This document shows, in pieces, positions 33,237-41,906 of a stretch of DNA of 64,000 bases (position 1 is the stretch's first letter; every line of letters begins with the position of its first letter). The DNA comes from CAYRML01 sp050942825 (lineage in GTDB: Bacteria > Bacillota > Dehalobacteriia > UBA4068): the NCBI GenBank assembly GCA_050942825.1, contig JBMNOA010000002.1, positions 6,177 to 70,176 on the forward strand. The letters run 5' to 3'. The notes under the pieces were generated by a model that was not told the DNA's origin, searched no databases, and was given only the letters and a program-made list of their open reading frames with translations. The translations under genes were made by a program, and so were the position numbers.

Positions 33237-34292
33237 ATGACCAAGCTTCAAATCAATGCTTCTATTGTTGGTGTTACAGGTTATACCGGTGGTGAATTGC
33301 TGAGACTCTTATTAGGGCATTTAGCCGTTAATATAAAACATATTACCGCTGCTAAAAGCTTTATTGGCGAACAGGTGACTGCTTCTTACTCTTATCTTGA
33401 GGGGCTTTGTGCTCATAAAATAGAAAAGACCGATATAGAAAAGGTGGTTGAAGATAGCGATCTGATTTTTTTGGCCATGCCTGCCGGCCAAGGTATCGAG
33501 CCCGCTGCCGCTGCTGTGGCTAAAGGTAAAAAAATTATCGATATCAGCACGGATTTTCGTTTCCGTGACACTGCTGTTTATGAAGAATGGTATGGTGTCA
33601 AACATAATTATCCCCAACTGGCCGAAAAAGCAGTTTATGGTTTGCCGGAATTGTACAGGAATAAAATAGCCGGAGCCGATATTATTGCCAATCCTGGCTG
33701 TTTTCCCACAGCTTCCCTTTTAGCACTATATCCACTTTTTTCTCATGGGTTAGTCAAAAGGAATTCTGTCATTATCGATGCTAAATCAGGTGTATCGGGA
33801 GCCGGGCGCAGTCCTACGGCCAACAATATCTATGCGCAGGTCAATGAGAACATTAAGGCTTATAATGTCGGGCGTCATCGCCATACTCCGGAAATTGAGC
33901 AGATTTTGACCGATATATCTGCCGAGGAGCAAGTGATCAATTTTACTCCCCATCTGACTCCCATGACCAGAGGTATTCTTTCCACGGTCTATGTGGATCT
34001 CAAAGATAGCAGTTCCGCTGAGGATTTGACAAAGCTATATCGTGAAACATATGCTGATGAATATTTTGTCAAAGTGCATGATGTGGGCAATTGGCCACAA
34101 AGCAAATGGGCTTGGGGAAGTAATTTTTGCCATATTGGTGTTACTTATGATCCCAGAACGCAAAGGGCTATTGCCTGCGGAGCCATTGATAATTTAATGA
34201 AAGGTGCAGCTGGTCAAGCTGTACAAAATATGAATATTCTATTTGGTTTACCGGAAAATCAAGGTCTGGAGGCCATACCCATTTTCCCCTGA
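33237..34292 (+). CDS. argC: N-acetyl-gamma-glutamyl-phosphate reductase
   Basis: ArgC reduces N-acetylglutamyl phosphate to the semialdehyde, third step of arginine synthesis. The 351-residue protein has the NADP-binding GVTGYTGGELLRLL at the start and catalytic cysteine C155 in ANPGCFPTAS. GKHRHTPEIEQ appears here as GRHRHTPEIEQ. ATG 33237 has GAGGTG 7 bases upstream and fits the family. The frame runs further upstream through the promoter and is not coding there. It is first in argCJBDFG. Confidence 0.96.
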   Translation: MTKLQINASIVGVTGYTGGELLRLLLGHLAVNIKHITAAKSFIGEQVTASYSYLEGLCAHKIEKTDIEKVVEDSDLIFLAMPAGQGIEPAAAAVAKGKKIIDISTDFRFRDTAVYEEWYGVKHNYPQLAEKAVYGLPELYRNKIAGADIIANPGCFPTASLLALYPLFSHGLVKRNSVIIDAKSGVSGAGRSPTANNIYAQVNENIKAYNVGRHRHTPEIEQILTDISAEEQVINFTPHLTPMTRGILSTVYVDLKDSSSAEDLTKLYRETYADEYFVKVHDVGNWPQSKWAWGSNFCHIGVTYDPRTQRAIACGAIDNLMKGAAGQAVQNMNILFGLPENQGLEAIPIFP

Positions 34293-34311
34293 TCAGTTTA
34301 AGAGGTGTATT

Positions 34312-35544
34312 ATGTCGAGCAATATTAAAGAAATAGCGGGTGGTATAACCGCGGTACAGGGTTTTAAGGCTTCTGGTATACATATTGGTATCAAAAGTCG
34401 AAATCCTGATAAAAAAGATGTGGCCATTATTGCTGCTGAAAATATTTGTCAAGTAGCCGGCTGCTATACCAAAAATAAATATGCTGCTGCGCCAGTAACT
34501 TGGTGCCGGGAGATAACAAAAAAAGGTCAAGCTAGAGCTATCGTTATAAATAGCGGCAATGCTAATGCTTGTACCGGTAATCAAGGTCTGTCCGATGTCA
34601 GAGAAATGGCCTGCCTCACTGCCGATTGCCTGCAAGCCGAAACAGAGCAGATACTTGTTTGCTCCACGGGCGTTATCGGTGTTACTCTGCCCATGGATAA
34701 GGTAGAAGCGGGGATCAAAGCAGCAGCCCAAGCTCTTTCGGATAATGGAGGCAGACACGCGGCGCAGGCTATCATGACTACTGATACCTTCCCCAAAGAA
34801 ATCGCTATCAGTGTGCAAATTGGTGATCATACCATAAATTTAGGCGGCATGGCCAAAGGATCAGGAATGATTCATCCTGATATGGCCACTATGCTAGCAT
34901 TCATAACCACAGATGCACTTATTTCCGCGGAGGCTTTACAAGCAGCCTTGTCACAATCTGTCATCAAATCATTCAATATGGTTACGGTTGATGGAGATAC
35001 CAGTACTAATGATACAGTGCTGGTGATGGCTAATGGTTTAGCTGCCAATCCGCGCATTGAAAAAGATAGTCCATTATTTAAACCATTTTGTGAGGCTCTT
35101 GATTATGTTTGTTTGTTTTTGGCAAAAATGCTGGCCAAAGATGGTGAAGGCGCGACCAAATTATTGCGAGTTATCGTAAAAAATGGTAGCTCATGGCAGG
35201 AGGCGGCCAAAGCAGCCAAGGCGGTGGTATCCTCCAGCTTGGTTAAAGCGGCCTTTTTTGGTGAGGATGCCAACTGGGGGCGTATCATCTGTGCTTTGGG
35301 TTATTCGGGTGCACAATTTGATCCCGGACAAGTAGACATCGTTTTGAAAAGTGCTGCCGGCCAGGAGCCCGTGATGAAAAAAGGCAGCGGCTTGAATTTT
35401 GATGAAGATAAGGCGGCGCGGATTTTGGCTGCGGATGAAATAGATATTTTGGTGGATTTGCATGATGGAACAGCCGAGGCTACCGCCTGGGGCTGCGACC
35501 TTAGTTATAAATATGTAGAAATAAACGGTTGCTACCGTACCTAA
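34312..35544 (+). CDS. argJ: Glutamate N-acetyltransferase (ornithine acetyltransferase)
   Basis: ArgJ moves the acetyl group from N-acetylornithine to glutamate, making the pathway cyclic; many forms also use acetyl-CoA. The 410-residue precursor has the self-cleavage site MAKGSGMIHPDMATMLAF, with nucleophile T193 as the first residue of the beta chain. GANWGRI appears as DANWGRIICALGYSG. ATG 34312 follows AGAGGTG; the longer frame from 34243 overlaps argC. No argE is needed with this enzyme. Confidence 0.96.
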   Translation: MSSNIKEIAGGITAVQGFKASGIHIGIKSRNPDKKDVAIIAAENICQVAGCYTKNKYAAAPVTWCREITKKGQARAIVINSGNANACTGNQGLSDVREMACLTADCLQAETEQILVCSTGVIGVTLPMDKVEAGIKAAAQALSDNGGRHAAQAIMTTDTFPKEIAISVQIGDHTINLGGMAKGSGMIHPDMATMLAFITTDALISAEALQAALSQSVIKSFNMVTVDGDTSTNDTVLVMANGLAANPRIEKDSPLFKPFCEALDYVCLFLAKMLAKDGEGATKLLRVIVKNGSSWQEAAKAAKAVVSSSLVKAAFFGEDANWGRIICALGYSGAQFDPGQVDIVLKSAAGQEPVMKKGSGLNFDEDKAARILAADEIDILVDLHDGTAEATAWGCDLSYKYVEINGCYRT

Positions 35545-35566
35545 CTAATTTAATAATGGAGGGAAT

Positions 35567-36424
35567 ATGAGCTATACACAAGCATTAGAAAAAGCGGCTA
35601 TACTATCGGAAGCTTTGCCATATATTCAAAAGTTTCATGGCAAAATAGTGGTAGTTAAATATGGCGGCAATGCCATGATTAATGAAGAATTAAAAAGATC
35701 TGTGATCAATGATTTGATTTTAATGCATTTGGTGGGAATGCGTCCCATCATAGTCCATGGCGGAGGGCCCGAGATCAACATCACTCTGCAAAAAATGGGT
35801 ATTAATACTCATTTTGTTAATGGACAGAGATATACTGACGAGGCCATTATGAATGTAGTGCAAATGGTTTTGATAGGCAAAATAAATACGGAAATCGTCA
35901 GTCATATCAATCATAACGGAGGACATGCTTCAGGTATATCCGGAGTGGATGGCAATTTTTTGCGTTGTGTTCAGCAAGATCCCTCTTTAGGTTTTGTGGG
36001 CAAGGTCAAGGAAGTCAATGTTGATTTTATGCTTTCCATCCTGAATGATGGTCTAATGCCCGTGGTATCACCTATCGGTTTTGATGAAAGTGGCCAAAGA
36101 TATAATATTAATGCAGATTATGCCGCCGGCAAGATCGCCGAGGCTATGAAGGCCGAAAAATTGCTGCTTTTGACTGATGTGGAAGGTATTTATGCCAATC
36201 CTAAAGAAAAGAAAGATATTATCTCTGTTTTGCGTACTAGCGATGTGCCTGCTTTAATAGAAAAAGGCGTTATAGATGGAGGTATGATACCGAAAGTCAA
36301 TTGTTGTGTCAGCGCTTTAGCAGGTGGTGTCAAAAGCACTCATATTTTGGATGGCCGCAAACAGCACAGTATATTATTGGAGATTTTTACTAAAGAAGGC
36401 ATCGGTACCATGGTGACGGAATAA
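35567..36424 (+). CDS. argB: N-acetylglutamate kinase
   Basis: ArgB phosphorylates N-acetylglutamate, often the arginine-inhibited step. The 285-residue protein shows KYGGNAM and the substrate segment IVHGGGPEINITLQKMG. Later comes LLTDVEGIYANP and GGMIPKVNCCVSAL, typical of the arginine-sensitive hexameric class. GGAGGG precedes the ATG, 22 bases after argJ. Confidence 0.96.
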   Translation: MSYTQALEKAAILSEALPYIQKFHGKIVVVKYGGNAMINEELKRSVINDLILMHLVGMRPIIVHGGGPEINITLQKMGINTHFVNGQRYTDEAIMNVVQMVLIGKINTEIVSHINHNGGHASGISGVDGNFLRCVQQDPSLGFVGKVKEVNVDFMLSILNDGLMPVVSPIGFDESGQRYNINADYAAGKIAEAMKAEKLLLLTDVEGIYANPKEKKDIISVLRTSDVPALIEKGVIDGGMIPKVNCCVSALAGGVKSTHILDGRKQHSILLEIFTKEGIGTMVTE

Positions 36425-36474
36425 ACGTTTTTTTATAAGGACAGTTGGTAGAAGTTTTTTGAGGGGGAATTAGA

Positions 36475-37668
36475 GTGTCTAATATGCAACTTGAACAAAG
36501 AGGCAAAAAATATCTTATGAATACATACGGGCGTTTACCTATTACTATGGTCAGAGGCCATGGAACTAAGATTTATGATGCCGATGGTAAAGAATATTTG
36601 GATTTTGTGGCCGGTATAGCCGTTAATGCTTTGGGCCATTGCCATCCGGCTATTGTGAAAGCTATTCATCAACAAGCACAAGAATTGATACATTGTTCCA
36701 ATCTTTATTGGATAGAACCACAAATAGATTTGGCACAAATATTAGTAGAAAATTCTTGTTTTGATAAAGTCTTTTTCTGCAACAGCGGCGCAGAGGCCAA
36801 TGAAGGTGCTATCAAATTAGCCCGCAAGTATGCTAAAACAAAAGGCAGACCACATAGTTATGAAGTTATAACCATGGAGAATTCTTTCCACGGGCGCACC
36901 TTGGCTACTTTGACCGCTACAGGACAGGAAAAAGTGCGCCAGAATTTTGATGTGTTGCCCGATGGATTCAAATATGTGCCTTTGAATGATATAGAAGCCC
37001 TGAGATCTGCTATAAGCCCTAAAACATGTGCTGTTATGATGGAACCGGTACAGGGCGAAGGCGGGGTGATCCCGGCTGATAACCAATATTTGCATGATGT
37101 ACGCCGGCTTTGTGATGAAAAGGATCTGCTCTTGATTTTTGATGAGGTGCAGGTAGGATTAGGCCGTACGGGCAAGTTGTTCGCTTATCAAAACAGTGGT
37201 GTGGAACCGGATGCTTTAACTTTGGCTAAAGCTTTGGGCGGTGGTGTGCCTATCGGAGCACTTCTGGCTAAAGAAGCTGCCTCGGTATTTGTACCCGGTG
37301 AGCATGCTACGACTTTTGGCGGCAATCCCTTGGTCACTGCTGCCGGTATCGCATTTATGCGTACCATGCTTGAAGAGGATATTTGCAGTCAGGCCGTCAA
37401 AACTAGCAATTATATGAGAGAAAAATTGCAGGCTCTAAAAGCCCAATTTCCTTGTGTTCAGGAAGTTCGTGGTATGGGCTGGCTATTAGGTTTGGTCTTG
37501 GATAAGCCGGGGGCTAAAGCTGTGGAAGCTTGCTTGTCAAAAGGGCTTTTAATTAATTGCACGGCCGGAACTGTGTTGAGATTTGTACCGCCGTTGACGG
37601 TCACTTATGATGAAGTGGATCAGGCTGTGGCTATACTGATAGAGGCTTTGAGAGAAAACGGCTATTAA
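36475..37668 (+). CDS. argD: Acetylornithine aminotransferase
   Basis: A PLP enzyme that converts N-acetylglutamate semialdehyde to N-acetylornithine; some also act in lysine synthesis. The 397-residue protein has FCNSGAEANEGAIKLARKYA, LIFDEVQVGLGRTGKLFAYQ and the PLP-lysine region TLAKALGGGVPIGA. The GTG start lies after GAGGGGGAAT. A gap of 90 bases to argF contains only a weak hairpin. Confidence 0.95.
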   Translation: MSNMQLEQRGKKYLMNTYGRLPITMVRGHGTKIYDADGKEYLDFVAGIAVNALGHCHPAIVKAIHQQAQELIHCSNLYWIEPQIDLAQILVENSCFDKVFFCNSGAEANEGAIKLARKYAKTKGRPHSYEVITMENSFHGRTLATLTATGQEKVRQNFDVLPDGFKYVPLNDIEALRSAISPKTCAVMMEPVQGEGGVIPADNQYLHDVRRLCDEKDLLLIFDEVQVGLGRTGKLFAYQNSGVEPDALTLAKALGGGVPIGALLAKEAASVFVPGEHATTFGGNPLVTAAGIAFMRTMLEEDICSQAVKTSNYMREKLQALKAQFPCVQEVRGMGWLLGLVLDKPGAKAVEACLSKGLLINCTAGTVLRFVPPLTVTYDEVDQAVAILIEALRENGY

Positions 37669-37758
37669 TCAATAAGAATTTATATCCCTCCCTCAAGCTT
37701 TTATCTTGGTTTAAAAAAGCTATGCATGGGGGATTATCATCGATGAGGAGGCATATTG

Positions 37759-38703
37759 ATGGATTTGAAAAAATGCTTTAAAGGCAAAGACTTTATTTCT
37801 TTGCATGATTTCAGCTCGGCTGATTTAGAATATATGCTAGATGTGGCTGATTTTTTTAAAAAAGAAAAAAAAGCCGGGAAAAGAATAAATTATCTGGCCG
37901 GTAAAACATTGGGTATGATCTTTGAAAAAAATTCTACTCGTACGCGCGTTTCTTTTGAAACGGGCATGTATTATCTGGGCGGTTCGGCACTTTTCCTTTC
38001 GGCCAATGATTTACAGATAGGACGCGGAGAGCCGATAAAAGATACAGCCCGTACGCTTTCCCGTTATTTGCATGGCATCATGATCCGTACCTTTGGCCAT
38101 GACAGGCTATTACAGTTGGCCCAATATGCTTCGATCCCTGTCATCAACGGTCTTACAGATCTTTTGCACCCCTGCCAGATCATGGCTGATGCACAGACCA
38201 TCAGAGAACATAAAGGCAGTCTGAAGGGGCTAAAATTAGTGTATTTGGGCGATGGGAACAATGTAGCTCATTCTTTGATGTATGGTGGTGCCAAATTTGG
38301 TATGGATACGGTGATTGCCTGCCCCAAAGGCTATGAACCGGACCAAGCTGTGTGGAATGCAGCCCTAGCCGATGCTCGAGTCAGCGGCGCTGTAATAGAA
38401 GTTACTCATGACCCCATACAAGCTGTCAAGGATGCCGATATACTTTATACCGATGTTTGGGCCAGTATGGGGCAAGAAGCGGAAGCCGATGAAAGAACCT
38501 CGGTTTTTGCTGGGTTTCAGATCAATGCTGATCTGTTGGCTAAAGCTAAAAGCGATGCTATCGTTTTGCATTGTTTGCCGGCAAAAAGAGGTCAAGAAAT
38601 CACTGATGAAGTAATCGAATTGCCGCAATCTGTGGTCTTTGATGAAGCTGAGAACCGTCTATGGGCTCAAATGGCCGTCATGGCTCTTTTGATGACCGAA
38701 TAG
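37759..38703 (+). CDS. argF: Ornithine carbamoyltransferase
   Basis: ArgF makes citrulline from ornithine and carbamoyl phosphate. The 314-residue protein has the carbamoyl-phosphate motif STRTRVSFE, HPCQIMAD and the ornithine-binding HCLPAKRG. ATG 37759 is favoured by GAGGAGG at 37745-37751 over the TTG one codon earlier. It uses product of argJ and feeds argG next door. Confidence 0.97.
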   Translation: MDLKKCFKGKDFISLHDFSSADLEYMLDVADFFKKEKKAGKRINYLAGKTLGMIFEKNSTRTRVSFETGMYYLGGSALFLSANDLQIGRGEPIKDTARTLSRYLHGIMIRTFGHDRLLQLAQYASIPVINGLTDLLHPCQIMADAQTIREHKGSLKGLKLVYLGDGNNVAHSLMYGGAKFGMDTVIACPKGYEPDQAVWNAALADARVSGAVIEVTHDPIQAVKDADILYTDVWASMGQEAEADERTSVFAGFQINADLLAKAKSDAIVLHCLPAKRGQEITDEVIELPQSVVFDEAENRLWAQMAVMALLMTE

Positions 38704-38743
38704 GACGTACGCTATAATAATTATATATAAAGGAGAACTTATC

Positions 38744-39952
38744 ATGGTAAAAAAAGTTGCATTAGCCTATTCCGGCGGATTAGATACATCCATTATCATC
38801 CCTTGGCTCAAAGAAAATTATAATTGTGAAGTTATTGCCGTATGCGGTAATGTGGGGCAGGGGGATGAAGTGAAACCTTTGAAAGAAAAAGCTCTTGCCT
38901 CCGGCGCCAGCAAAATCTTTATCGGTGATCTAACAGAGGAATTTATAAAAGATTTTATTTTCCCCACATTAAAAGCAGGGGCCGTTTATGAAGAAAAATA
39001 TCTTTTGGGAACGTCCTTTGCCCGTCCAATTATTGCCCGTTATTTAGTGGATATCGCCAAACAAGAGGGCTGCGATGCTATCTGTCATGGCTGCACAGGC
39101 AAAGGCAATGATCAAGTCCGTTTTGAGTTGACTATCAAAGCCTTAGCTCCGAAAATGAAAATTATCGCTCCCTGGAGGGAGTGGCATATCAGAAGTCGCG
39201 AGCAGGCTATTGACTATGCGCAAGCTCATGGGATTCCTGTGCCTGTGACCAAGAAATATCCCTACAGTATGGATAGAAACATCTGGCATCTCAGTCATGA
39301 AGGCGCGGATTTAGAAGATCCCTGGAATGAACCGAAAGATAATTTGCTTCTAATCTGCAAAACTCCCGAAACAGCACCTGATAAGCCTACTTATGTAGAA
39401 ATCGATTTTGAAAAAGGCAATCCCATTAAATTGAATGGAGAGGCTCTTTCTGCGGTTGATCTGTTGACCAAACTCAATGATTTGGCAGCAGAAAACGGCG
39501 TAGGTATTACTGATATGGTTGAAAACCGTTTGGTGGGTATGAAATCTCGCGGCGTTTACGAAACCCCTGGCGGTACCGTTCTATATGCTGCTCACAGCAG
39601 TATGGAAAGCCTTTGCCTGGATAGAATCACCTCCCACTATAAAGCTCAAATTGCTTTGCGTTATGCCGAATTGGTCTATGATGGGGTTTGGTTCTCTCCC
39701 TTAAGAGAAGCCTTGGATGCTTTCGTGGAAAAAACTCAGGAAACCGTGACCGGCACCGTCAGGATGAAGCTCTACAAAGGCAACTGCACTACAGTAGGTA
39801 TCAAAAGTGCCTATTCTCTATATGATGAAGCTATGGCAACCTTTGGCGAGGATGAGGTTTATAACCAAAAAGATTCCGAAGGCTTCATAAATCTCTTTGG
39901 TTTACCCTTAAAGGTCCGTGCCATGCTGAAAAAAAATTGGCCCCAAGACTAG
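38744..39952 (+). CDS. argG: Argininosuccinate synthase
   Basis: ArgG condenses citrulline and aspartate with ATP. The 402-residue product starts MVKKVALAYSGGLDTSIIIP, with the ATP pyrophosphatase motif, and has ICHGCTGKGNDQVRFEL and KYPYSMDRNIWH. AAAGGAG precedes the ATG. In many genomes argH follows, but here a terminator closes the cluster, so argininosuccinate lyase must be encoded elsewhere. Confidence 0.97.
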   Translation: MVKKVALAYSGGLDTSIIIPWLKENYNCEVIAVCGNVGQGDEVKPLKEKALASGASKIFIGDLTEEFIKDFIFPTLKAGAVYEEKYLLGTSFARPIIARYLVDIAKQEGCDAICHGCTGKGNDQVRFELTIKALAPKMKIIAPWREWHIRSREQAIDYAQAHGIPVPVTKKYPYSMDRNIWHLSHEGADLEDPWNEPKDNLLLICKTPETAPDKPTYVEIDFEKGNPIKLNGEALSAVDLLTKLNDLAAENGVGITDMVENRLVGMKSRGVYETPGGTVLYAAHSSMESLCLDRITSHYKAQIALRYAELVYDGVWFSPLREALDAFVEKTQETVTGTVRMKLYKGNCTTVGIKSAYSLYDEAMATFGEDEVYNQKDSEGFINLFGLPLKVRAMLKKNWPQD

Positions 39953-39984
39953 TTCTTATAAAAGATTTACTAATTTAAACATTC

Positions 39985-40017
39985 AAAAGGCTGTGCTATG
40001 CGCAGCCTTTTTTGTTT
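39985..40017 (+). terminator. Intrinsic terminator after argG
   Basis: AAAAGGCTG pairs with CAGCCTTTT (with a G-T pair near the loop) and runs into TTTTTGTTT. It ends the arginine operon. Confidence 0.9.
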
Positions 40018-40132
40018 AATAAGTCAAAAAATAATACAAGATCGCCATATTCTATTTACTCTTTTATTTATAAAACAGTAATTATTATGGAAGTAATAAT
40101 TAAAAAATTCATAGATTTATCATGCTTTTTTA

Positions 40133-40161
40133 TTGCTCATGCTGGTGGTTTGTATTATAAT
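40133..40161 (+). promoter_or_regulatory. Promoter for the glycosylase-coaD pair
   Basis: TTGCTC at 40133-40138, 17-base spacer, TATAAT at 40156-40161. A 9-bp inverted repeat (TAATTATTA and TAATAATTA at 40079-40087 and 40094-40102) lies about 30 bases upstream and could be a binding site. Confidence 0.65.
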
Positions 40162-40193
40162 AATCATATCTGGTTATACTGGAGGATTATATA

Positions 40194-40793
40194 TTGGATA
40201 AGTGGCAAGATTTCAAGAGTGACTTGCAGCTATGTCAAAATTGTGCTTTATGTAAAACAAGAACTAACGTAGTATGCGGTGCGGGAGATCCGCAATCACC
40301 AATTATGGTTTTGGGGGAGGCTCCCGGCAAAGAGGAGGATCTCAGTGGACAGCCTTTTTGTGGGGCGGCCGGCAAAAAATTACATGGCTTTCTGGACCAG
40401 TTGGGTTTAGATCGGGATGATATCTATATCAGTAATATTGTCAAATGCCGTCCGGTACGTCCATCCGCTGATGGTCAAGGCTACGCTAATCGTCAACCTA
40501 CAAGACAAGAGATTTCAGCTTGCAAGGCTTGGTTGCAAAGGGAGTTGTCGCTTATAAATCCTTGTATCATCATCACACTGGGCGCTGTGCCTCTTTCGGT
40601 TTTTATGCCAGGTTGGCCAAAAATGCAAGAATATCATGGCCGTCCTTTTAAGTTGGCTGATTCTTCTGTAACGATTTTTCCTCTCTATCACCCGGCAGCC
40701 GTTATTTATGATAGAAAAAAAGAAATCGCATACCAGGTGGATTTGCAATGCTTACATAAATTTTTACGGGAGATGCGGAGGAATAATATATGA
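40194..40793 (+). CDS. Type-4 uracil-DNA glycosylase (Fe-S)
   Basis: This enzyme removes uracil from DNA. The 199-residue protein has the family 4 pattern: cysteines 14 and 17 in LCQNCALCKTRTNVV, GEAPGKEEDLSGQPFCGAAG as motif A, and further cysteines in KCRPVRP and SACKAW that likely complete the 4Fe-4S cluster. Motif B is YHPAAV. The TTG start is set by GGAGG at 40181-40185. It overlaps coaD by four bases. Family 4 enzymes are common in anaerobes and thermophiles. Confidence 0.93.
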   Translation: MDKWQDFKSDLQLCQNCALCKTRTNVVCGAGDPQSPIMVLGEAPGKEEDLSGQPFCGAAGKKLHGFLDQLGLDRDDIYISNIVKCRPVRPSADGQGYANRQPTRQEISACKAWLQRELSLINPCIIITLGAVPLSVFMPGWPKMQEYHGRPFKLADSSVTIFPLYHPAAVIYDRKKEIAYQVDLQCLHKFLREMRRNNI

Positions 40794-41272
40794 AAAAAGT
40801 GGTTTATGCAGGGACTTTCGATCCTATAACATCCGGTCATTTGGATATTGCTATTAGAGCCGCGAAAATATTCGATGAGGTCATTATTGCCGTAGCTGTT
40901 GATAATTATAAAAAAAACCTCTTTTCTTTAGAGGAAAGGGTGTTTATGGTCGAAGACAGTGTCAAAGATTTGCCTAATATTTCTGTAGATTCTTTTAGCG
41001 GGCTTTTGGTCGATTATTGTTTGAGAGTGGGTGCTTCCGCTATTCTTCGGGGATTAAGAGCTGTTGCTGATTTCGAGGCTGATTTTAAGATGGTAATGAT
41101 GAACAGAAATTTATCTGACGATATCGATACCGTCTTTTTAATGTCTTCTCAACAATATCTTTTTGTCAGCTCCAGCTTGATAAAAGAAGCCGCTATGGTG
41201 GGCGGTAATATCACTGGATTAGTTCCACCTCTGGTAGAAGAATGTCTATTGGCAAAACTAGCTGAGAAATAG
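40790..41272 (+). CDS. coaD: Phosphopantetheine adenylyltransferase
   Basis: CoaD performs the fourth step of coenzyme A synthesis. The 160-residue product starts MKKVVYAGTFDPITSGHLDI, with the nucleotidyltransferase motif TSGH at 14-17, and has ILRGLRAVADFEADFKM and the late VSSSLIKEAA. It overlaps the glycosylase stop by four bases (ATGA), so translation is coupled. Confidence 0.97.
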   Translation: MKKVVYAGTFDPITSGHLDIAIRAAKIFDEVIIAVAVDNYKKNLFSLEERVFMVEDSVKDLPNISVDSFSGLLVDYCLRVGASAILRGLRAVADFEADFKMVMMNRNLSDDIDTVFLMSSQQYLFVSSSLIKEAAMVGGNITGLVPPLVEECLLAKLAEK

Positions 41273-41472
41273 ATGTATGATATTTGATTAGACATATATA
41301 AAAAATAATTAGATGATCCAATATGCTCGGCGGAGAAATTTTTGTTTTGTACCGAATAAAAAGCTTGAACGAGTAAAAAGCAAAAAGAAAATTACTCTAG
41401 CTAATAACAAAACGCTCAATTACTGCAGCAAGTCAAAGCGGATTTTTAATTATTTTAGAAGGAGTGGTATTA

Positions 41473-41670
41473 ATGTGGGCAGTCATTTATATCGCCAGCG
41501 GAAAAAGGCAAATAAAGTCTATTACAGAATTGTTGCAAAGAGAAAGTATTCTTTGTCGGATCCGTTATTTTGGCGATGCTAATGAAACGAATACTCATGC
41601 CGAAATATTGGTGCCGGAATCGGAGGCTGAGGAAGCTAGCTCAATTATTAATACTAATATTTTTTTATAA
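41473..41670 (+). CDS. Short conserved protein, unknown function
   Basis: A 65-residue protein beginning MWAVIYIASGKRQIKSITE and containing AEILVPESEAEEASSII. I recall similar short proteins in other Clostridia, with a ferredoxin-like or DUF2007-like look; the name is not certain. AGAAGGAGTGG precedes the ATG at 41473; an in-frame GTG at 41464 overlaps that site. It lies after coaD with a 200-base gap and ends just at a terminator. No catalytic motif is visible. Confidence 0.65.
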   Translation: MWAVIYIASGKRQIKSITELLQRESILCRIRYFGDANETNTHAEILVPESEAEEASSIINTNIFL

Positions 41671-41698
41671 AAGAGTTTTTTCGGGAAACTCTTTTTTA
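41670..41698 (+). terminator. Intrinsic terminator after the 65-residue gene
   Basis: AAAGAGTTT (41670-41678) pairs with AAACTCTTT (41686-41694), followed by a T-run. The stem begins at the stop codon of the short gene. Confidence 0.85.
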
Positions 41699-41827
41699 TT
41701 TTCTTCTTCTAAAGAATAAAGAGCTTTTTTACCGGACGGTTGTTTTTGTAATTATATTTGAGGCAGGAATTAAAAAGATAAAAAGAGAAGTTACTTGTAA
41801 ATAAACTTTTTATTTTATGAACCTCTC

Positions 41828-41868
41828 GGGGAAATCGCAAACTTTAGATATCCCCTCCCTGTTTTTTA
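41828..41868 (+). promoter_or_regulatory. Hairpin with T-run upstream of the S-layer protein gene
   Basis: GGGGAAATC (41828-41836) pairs with GATATCCCC (41847-41855), eight of nine positions, and GTTTTTTAAC follows shortly. It lies about 40 bases before the ATG, so it could be an attenuator in a leader. I could not recognise a c-di-GMP riboswitch or another named class here, nor a clear promoter. Confidence 0.45.
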
Positions 41869-41906
41869 ACAAAATGAAATGAGAACTAATCGAAAAGGAG
41901 ATATCG

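Noticed and set aside
37669..37758. Terminator or operator between argD and argF
   Set aside because: Only a 7-bp AT-rich stem with a long loop; too weak to call.
40012..40272. 86-codon open frame before the uracil-DNA glycosylase
   Set aside because: It begins in the argG terminator, spans the promoter and overlaps the glycosylase start; hydrophobic AT-rich composition looks like chance.
41313..41582. 89-codon plus-strand open frame after coaD
   Set aside because: No ribosome site, low-complexity lysine/asparagine composition, and it overlaps the better-supported 65-residue gene in another frame.
41700..41906. c-di-GMP riboswitch before the SLH/transglutaminase gene
   Set aside because: The conserved core segments of either c-di-GMP class are not visible; only a simple hairpin with a T-run is supported.
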